Shown here in pieces: positions 57,201 through 64,000 of a stretch of DNA of 64,000 bases (position 1 is its first letter; the number at the start of each line of letters is the position of its first letter). The stretch is from Drosophila pseudoobscura. Its lineage: Eukaryota > Arthropoda > Insecta > Diptera > Drosophilidae. Made by a program: the position numbers and the translations under genes. The notes under the pieces were generated by a model. That model searched no databases. It was not told the DNA's origin and worked only from the letters and a program-made list of their open reading frames with translations. The stretch is from positions 3,038,001-3,102,000 of the forward strand of contig NC_046681.1 in NCBI RefSeq assembly GCF_009870125.1. Reading direction: 5' to 3'.

Positions 57201-58390
57201 CTGCCCATCCTCCCGGCTACTCTGATTAAGCCTTTGTGAGGCTCTTACAGAGAGGTAAAGGCTTGCTCTGCCTTTCTTCGGCTTCAAGCTGACGCTGATG
57301 CTTATGCAATTGCTTAATTGTGGTCCGAGACAACATCCTTTATCTTTCTGATGAATACTCTTTTGCGTGAATACACATTTTGAATTTCCTTTGTGAAGTT
57401 CGATTTTGAATTCGGCTTTCGCTGACCCACAGAGGACATCTTTTACTTTTACGTACTGGATATTTAAAGAGGTGCATTTGGTTCGTTATTGTGTAATATG
57501 AATGCAATTAGCCGCCACACTGAAAAACACAATATATGTAGGTGTTGGGTTTCATCTAATTTCTAATTGTGGTTCAGTTTTAAATCAGCGTGTCCGACTA
57601 GCACGGCTTGAACCTTCCAATGCTGTACTGCAATAATTCCGCTACTCGTAACTTTCCTAGTAATAGACTCAAGCCCGGCTCAACAGCACACAAAAAAGCA
57701 TTTTCCCACAAAAAAGGACCCGAGAAATTTCTCGGTTAAACCAAAAATTAACTGTCAAATATGTTGGTTCAACAATTTGAGCACAAAAACTGCGAGCGGC
57801 AGCTTGTCAGGACAATTGGAACGAAAATGGCGAGATGAGGAGAGCAGATGGGATGCGATGGGATGGGATGGAGCCGAGGGGGCCAGGCCAGTCAGGGTAG
57901 GGTGGGTGGCAGGGGGACAGGATAGGGCAGTCCACGGGCCGTGCAACACAATAACTTTTCAATTTCTGGCGTACATTCCGGCTGACGGCCATTAAACAAT
58001 GGGATCCAGTTCCAGTCGCCACACATCTCGCCATTTTCCGTATTTTCTCTATTTTACGTATTTTTCTTTCTTTTTTTCGTTTTTTATTTTTTTTTTTGTT
58101 GCAAAAAGCATTTTGCTCGCTTGTTGTATTTAATTTTTTTGCAAACAAAAGACGCGCACTCTCGTCCGTCGGCAGCCATTGAAGCGTCAAGTCCGAGCTG
58201 CAGGCTGACCGACCGACCGACCGACCGAGCACCGGCACCAGCACCCTTGACCGGAGCTATAAAGCGGGACACAAAAAGAACCAGCAACCAGAGAGAAACA
58301 GGAAGGAGGGGAGCCAATGTGGGACCATAGTCCACAGCATAGACGACAGCGACAACGACGACGACGACGACGACGACATGCCAAGCCCAT

Positions 58391-58434
58391 GTCCTATGTC
58401 CTATGTCCTATGTCCTATGTCCGATGTCCGATGT
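58391..58434 (+). repeat. Heptamer tandem array (GTCCTAT)
   Basis: Four GTCCTAT units followed by two GTCCGAT units, a clean 7-base tandem array directly after a (GAC)n tract at 58355-58377. Confidence 0.9.
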
Positions 58435-60237
58435 CTTTGGGTTGGACATGAGCTGAGGGCGAGATGGGCGCATGCTTAGAAAATAACTGAAACGAACTGA
58501 AAAGAAAAGCAGCTACAGACCTGGGAGGGCCCTCGCATTTTCAATTTTGAGTGCTTCCTCGCCGGGGCCATCATCAATCGGGGTTGGCCCGGCCCGGCCC
58601 CGACCCGGCCGGTCCGTTGAGCCGCCTTTATGGTTATGGACAACGTTTTCTTTCCCTCTTCCTCCAATGATTCTTCTAGTGTATTGTGTGGCACAACTGC
58701 AACTTCATCAAAAGGGGCTATGCCAGGACTTGGGCATATCATGGAAGCAGTGTTGGGGCCAAACCCAGAAGCAGAACCAGGGCCAGAAGCAGAACCAGCA
58801 GCCAGAATCAGCCGAAACACACAAAAAAATGTAGAAATGGCTGAAGAAAAAGGTTTATTGCGGTCTCTATAAAAATACACACTTGGGGTGATTTCCTCCT
58901 TTGAAGCTGCCACCAAACGTCCCCAGTGTGGGTGGGATGGGGGGCAGGGGGGTTAGGTGTGCGGATTGGGTACGGTTATACGTCTGCTCTAACGACTTCG
59001 TTTCGGTGGTGCCCATTTTATTTGCCTGCTTCGAGAGCAGCTCCACTCCTCTCCACTTCTCGGCGCTCCACTCTCTGATGGCCTGCCATTATCTTGGCTC
59101 TGCCTTTATGGTCTTTTGTGTGCGTTTGATGAAGCCAAGATGGCGCAGAAAATGGTTGAAGGCGGCCTGTGGAGGAGGACTCGCCAGGACGGCCTGGGGA
59201 GCTACGGGTATTTCAGTTTGCCTATTGTTGAATTATCAGCCACAAAAATGGACGTCGCCGCATTTATAAAAGGACCGAAAAAGGATACTATGTGCGGGGC
59301 TGTGTGTGTGTGGGTGTGTGATGGGGAGCATGGCATAAATAGATATTGCTGGAATTGTGGATTTAATTTTAGCAAGAATTTATGCGCTCCTCTCCCTTTC
59401 CGACACGTCATTCCTGCTGCACTTGGTAGTGCCGGAAAAGAACATGTAGCGGATAGAAAATATACGTATACATACGTATTTGCAGATATTTATTTGGGGA
59501 GTGCTTATCGATGAGATTCCCCTAAATTGTTTAAATGTTTCTTTGGAGTATCGACTCATCCCATTACAAATATAACATATACCGTATACCTACATATCAT
59601 ACATATCATATATCGTACGTAAAAGTATCCCCTGGGGACTAGCAATCATTACGTGTACGATCGAATTGTGGTGGATGTGAGGCTCTAATGGAAGTGAAAT
59701 TTACAACCAACACAGGACCTGTATGGAGAGAGTTTCTCTGAACTAGTTCTTTTTGTGTAACACTGTTCGATGAACCAGATGTGTCTTATTTTCATTTTCG
59801 GAGACAATCCCATCCAGCTCCCAATCGGTACTTGCCTCAGTGTTCAACATGGATTGCGATAGGATTATTCTTTGCCAAGGAACCACATTCTCCATTGCTA
59901 GAAATGACTGCCTTGAGCCCGGTGCTCTTGTCTCATCGGGCAGCCGCTGTCAAAACACTTTGTCAGGTCCCGGTCTGGTTGTGCAAAATCCCCTTCCAGC
60001 ATACGGAAGCGCGCTAAATCTGTGCCCCCGGAGAAGAGCTCCGAGCCGGGGCCTGGTCCTATGGCTGCATGGTCACGTACACAAAGCCACACCCTCCCAC
60101 TCTGGATGAGGATCAGGGCCGTAAACTCAACTTAGCTGCAAGTTCTCAGTTGAGATTCGGCCTGGAACTCGAGACGTGAAATGGACGAGCTGCAATCAAC
60201 AATTTACGTGAGCTCTCTGTGACAGTGGAGTCGGAGT

Positions 60238-60270
60238 CTCGGTTCTCGAGTCTCGAGTCTCGAGTCTCGC
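60238..60270. repeat. CTCGAGT tandem array with palindromic units
   Basis: TCTCGAG repeats about four times; each unit contains the palindrome CTCGAG. Such clustered palindromes can bind bHLH or zinc-finger dimers, but here the tandem repeat is all that is shown. Confidence 0.85.
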
Positions 60271-63200
60271 GTCCCAACCCCGAGACCTCGCCCACACGTG
60301 CTACTGTCAAAAGTAGTTTGGCCATTTAGGACCCGCTTCTGTGTTAGCTTTTTGTCTCATTTGGTCTCCGGGCAATTCCCAAATGTGCCAGGCGACTGTG
60401 AATGCACTCGGAGTGCACTCCTGATGCCTGCTTATGCCCGGGCAGATGTGACCGCCCGGGACATAAAGTATCAAAAATTCAAGCACCAACCAGCCACAAA
60501 AACCTCTGACAAACTGACGGCATTTTCGCACTCAATTACTTTGCATTAGAGACACCAGGGCCGAAAGAGAGAGGGAGAGAGTATCGTCAACGGCAGGGAT
60601 TTGTGTCGTTCCATTAAAGTTTTATTCACGCAATCGACAAGGAGAAAGGGGGGAAAGGACTCGTTTACGCTTCACCCCGAGCCCCGAGCCCGGAACCCCG
60701 AACCCCGCACCCCGAACCTCGAGCCCAACCCAACTTGTCTCGGCTCGGCGGGGCTGGGCGATAATAAAAAACAATTTGCCACCCATTGGGCATTAACGAC
60801 AACAAACGACAGCAGCACCAGAAGCATCTCCTGGCTTCCCCGTCCTGAACTAGTCGCACAATACGAGTATCAACCCCGTCGATGGCGTGCCTGGTGCAGT
60901 TTTGTCACAAATGGCAACATATGGGCGAATGGTCTGAAGTGGAGGAGGATGCCATTCCGCGATACCCCAGCTCCCTGTCGAAGGCGAAGGAGAAGGCGAA
61001 GGCTCGTGCAATGCAATAAAATCATTTTGTTCAGTGAGCGAGCGAGCGCTTTCAGCAAGCATCGCATAATTTGCGACATACGTTCGAGTCAATGGCCAGG
61101 TCAGAGTTGAAGCTGGCGACCGATCCCGATGGTATTGGATGGGTGTCATGTGTTTGGAAAATAAACCCATTTATCTATTTGCCAGCCAGTGATTTGGGTG
61201 AGTGCGGGAGTGTGGACTGTGGGAGTGTGTAAGTGGATCAGGAATTGAAGGGGTTCTCTAGCTTCTTATCTACGAGTACTATCCCATGCCCTTCCCCTAC
61301 ATCGACTTAGTGGGTCACCTACCACAACCACAACCACTACCACTACCAACAATCCAACGTTGAGCAAACTCTACTTCGGCACTATCATATCGGTTGGTAG
61401 TTGGGTTGCTCGTCTGCGGATCGGATCGGTGACTTCAAAGCACGTAAATAACTTTACTCTAGATTTAAGAAACGATTATATGGCAGATAAATCCGAACAG
61501 AGGGTCTTTGTGCGTGCTGGCGTGGTATACTCGTGCATATGTACATAGTACTTATGTACATATGATTTTGTTTAAGCTACTTTTTCTCAATTGCCCATAA
61601 TCAGCTACTCGAGGCATAATCAGTGCCACCTTTATATGGCCACTCGACAAGAGCTCAAGCGCTGGAGTGGCTCGTAAGCCCTCGGTCGCCCCCGGTCGCC
61701 CTCTGCCCACGTCCAGGTGAGTGTGCCCCGCCCCATTGGGGTCCGGGAGATAGCCCGCGCGTCTGCATCGCTCCGCTTGGGCCATCGCTAGTTGTACAAC
61801 ATTGTTTGACATTTTCAAGCACTCCGGCTCCGGATTCGTTGGAAAATAGATCAGATCAGCAATCGGTGTAAATAATATGGCAAAAAGAACCCGCGTCGAA
61901 GCAGATGACGACCGTCCAGCGGCACTTCTTAGATGTCCGGGCAAACAACTAACTGAAGAAGGCCAGAGTCTGAAAAGTCTATGCAGGGTCTACGATTCGA
62001 TTTTTTCTCCAACCCGAACGATTCTCGAGTGACACTTATCTGCTCGGATCGGCTCCGGAGGAGGTAGGAGGTACGTGTACAGTGTGCACAGACCTTAACT
62101 TATCGTCCGTAAGCCCGATAAGCCCGTCGAAGTGGACAGAGACGACCACCAAAACAATAGCGAATATGCATTCCGTGCGCGACCGCTCCGTGCCAGCCAC
62201 ACAACCCTTCGAGCTCATCCCAAATGGCTCGGCACAGTTTTTTGATCGACCTATAGACCTTTCGCTGGCAGATCTGATAGGGTATCAGTCAGAAGGGAGC
62301 CAGAAGAACGGAACGGAACCCTAACGGAATTGGCTCTCCTACAGTGGGAGATAAGTTAACTAATCGCGGCTATTATTGTTGAAAATTGACATATCGCGAA
62401 TTAGATCGCTTTATAATGACACTCCTGCCAGTATGTATGTGTGTGTGTGTGGAGTATGGAAGTGGATCCCACGTGAATAGCCTCTAAAAATACCCGCAAT
62501 AACGTAGCTCGTAACTCCCTGAGATTGGCCATATTGTCTACGACTCGATTATCTTTGCCGCAAAAACCCTAGCAGATAATTTAAACTAAAATTAGCTGCT
62601 TACCTGATCGCCGCTCGTGACTCACTGGGACGGGATCTGCCCGGCAACATGTTCTACAATTCTACAAGCTCTACAATTACCACACCTGTCATCAGATTCG
62701 TACGAGTACACACGGCTGCCGGTGATGTCTGCAGGGGTAAGTAAGTATTGGCATCGTGGATTTGTACGCACCAGGAAGAGGAGAGCGGATCCAGCCACTC
62801 CCAGTCCAGCTGTAGAGGGTATCATTTTGTCGAAATATATGTAGGTACATACACTGCATACGCTCCTACTTGTTGTCGCTTTTGATTTGCGGTTGACTCG
62901 ACTGGCCAGGAAAACACACACAAAAAGCATAAATCAAAAATCCAGACAATGTTCGGGCATGATTGAAAGGTAAATACTGCATAAATGGAAGCGGGAAGGG
63001 AAGGGATCGCAGAGCAGCCCCAGACAAAAGGACTTCTCTGCAGCCCTAGTGCCAGCCCTAGCCACCTGCTGGGACCACCTGTTTAGATATAGCACGGACA
63101 AAAGAGCCAGGACCGAGACAATGAGCATAGCGATGTGGAAAATAATCAGTGATAAAATAAAAGCATGAAAGGCATCGCCATCAAAAGGGGTTGCATTTGA

Positions 63201-63683
63201 GGGTGGACATGACGAGGAGGCGGAGTGGGAGTGGGAGTGGGAGGTGGAGGCTGAGGCAGCATGAAAAGAAAATGTTTGCATTATGCCCCGGATTCATGAT
63301 AATAGGCCTCATTTATCGCTGCAAGGGGGACGGCTTCTGCTTGGCGAGATCTGTCCTGCAAAGGTGGATCGGGAACTGGGGCCAATAAGCCCATGAAAAT
63401 CACTCCCTTCTTGTCAGGGGGTGGCCCCCCTCACACATATCAGCAGACGAAGCAAGACACTTTTTAGAACACAGTTTCTGTTTCTGTTTCATGTTTTCTC
63501 TGGCCTTATCAACTGGTACATTCGGTGGGACTTGTACGTGTACCTTGTAAACGGTGAAGCAAATGCAAACAAAGTGTTGCCGTCTCAATGGGCAATTCTT
63601 GTAGCAGGCCGATAACCACTGGAAGAGCACCTCAGCGAAGATACACACGCACATCAGAGTAGAATGCACACGTTGCGTATTTA

Positions 63684-63747
63684 CAGATACTGTGATACCG
63701 TGATACTGAGATACTGGGAAACTTAGATACTTAGATACTCAGATACA
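63684..63747 (+). repeat. GATACT-type degenerate tandem array
   Basis: AGATACT, GATACC, GATACTG, GATACTT and GATACTC units run in series for about 64 bases. No coding potential. Confidence 0.8.
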
Positions 63748-64000
63748 AACCCAACGGAACCTAATCAACGTTCAAGGTATCGACTGAAATGCTCTTCAAA
63801 TATTTACACACCCGCAGCAAAGAGCTTCCCCCGGAGCTACTGCCACCGCCACCGCCACCGCCATCGCCATCGCCACCGCCACCGCTACCGCTACACCAGC
63901 TTCAGCTCCAGGTCCCGCTCCGGGTCGATAAGCGGGAGCGGACATGGCCCGCTAATTGCGGAATGATAAAAACAAAAAGCTGCTAACCGTAGCCGTAACC

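Larger units (their letters stand above)
57201..64000. other. Gene-free, microsatellite-rich DNA, part 3
   Basis: Continues the texture of the previous block with no supported gene. TATAAA motifs near 58259 and 59266 could be core promoters, but no coding exon follows either. Longer ORFs, including the proline-rich one at the right edge, come from triplet repeats such as CCACCG at 63839-63895. Confidence 0.4.

Noticed and set aside
63789-63986. Proline-rich ORF at the right edge
   Set aside because: Produced by a CCACCG-type triplet array; no further coding signal.

Overview
The window is eukaryotic, intron-rich nuclear DNA from a Drosophila species. Short introns with GT-AG ends, opa-type CAG/GTT repeats and Helitron-like interspersed repeats all fit this. 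So do the clear fly orthologs Slmap, Spf45, Not3 (CNOT3), the cytosolic Fe-S protein CG17683, a kinase-less insulin-receptor-like protein of the CG10702 type, and Lim3. All of these that I can place belong to chromosome arm 2L of D. melanogaster (Muller element B). Slmap, Spf45 and CG17683 are, as I recall, genes of its proximal 2L heterochromatin. Here they sit in compact gene-dense DNA beside genes I associate with band 37B. This suggests a species outside the melanogaster group, perhaps the obscura group, but the species call is an inference.

Layout. 1-28 kb is a gene-dense block: Slmap (-), a decayed coding-like segment, Spf45 (-), an SCYL3/PACE-1-type pseudokinase (+), Not3/CNOT3 (-), a TMEM53-like protein (-), the CIAO3/NARFL-type protein (-), and the CG10702-like receptor (-). 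I rebuilt exon structures for all of them and the reading frames close. They are mostly unrelated housekeeping genes: STRIPAK signalling, 3' splice-site choice, mRNA deadenylation and cytosolic Fe-S assembly.

30-47 kb is the unusual part. Two segments occur twice in opposite orientation and interlocked. A serine-protease-homolog (SPH) gene lies at 29969-32383 (-) and again at 38736-42982 (+). The LIM1-LIM2-homeodomain-C-terminal exons of Lim3 lie at 32879-34490 (+) and again at 45297-46917 (-). Within the shared arms the copies are nearly identical, introns included. They change abruptly or become clearly diverged at the ends. The second SPH gene has the expected signal peptide plus CLIP domain. 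The first lacks the CLIP exon but joins in frame to an unrelated 159-codon N-terminal exon and ends in a diverged C-terminal exon, so it looks like an intact chimeric paralog. Mobile-element remnants (a Tc1-like element with terminal repeats, DINE-1-like pieces and a dispersed repeat present in only one Lim3 arm) and a 22-base poly-G run lie around the arms. A misassembly of two haplotypes therefore has to be excluded.

47-64 kb holds no gene I can support. It is rich in short tandem repeats and homopurine/homopyrimidine tracts. It lies upstream of the minus-strand Lim3 copy, so it most likely contains the 5' exon(s), first intron and regulatory DNA of that gene.
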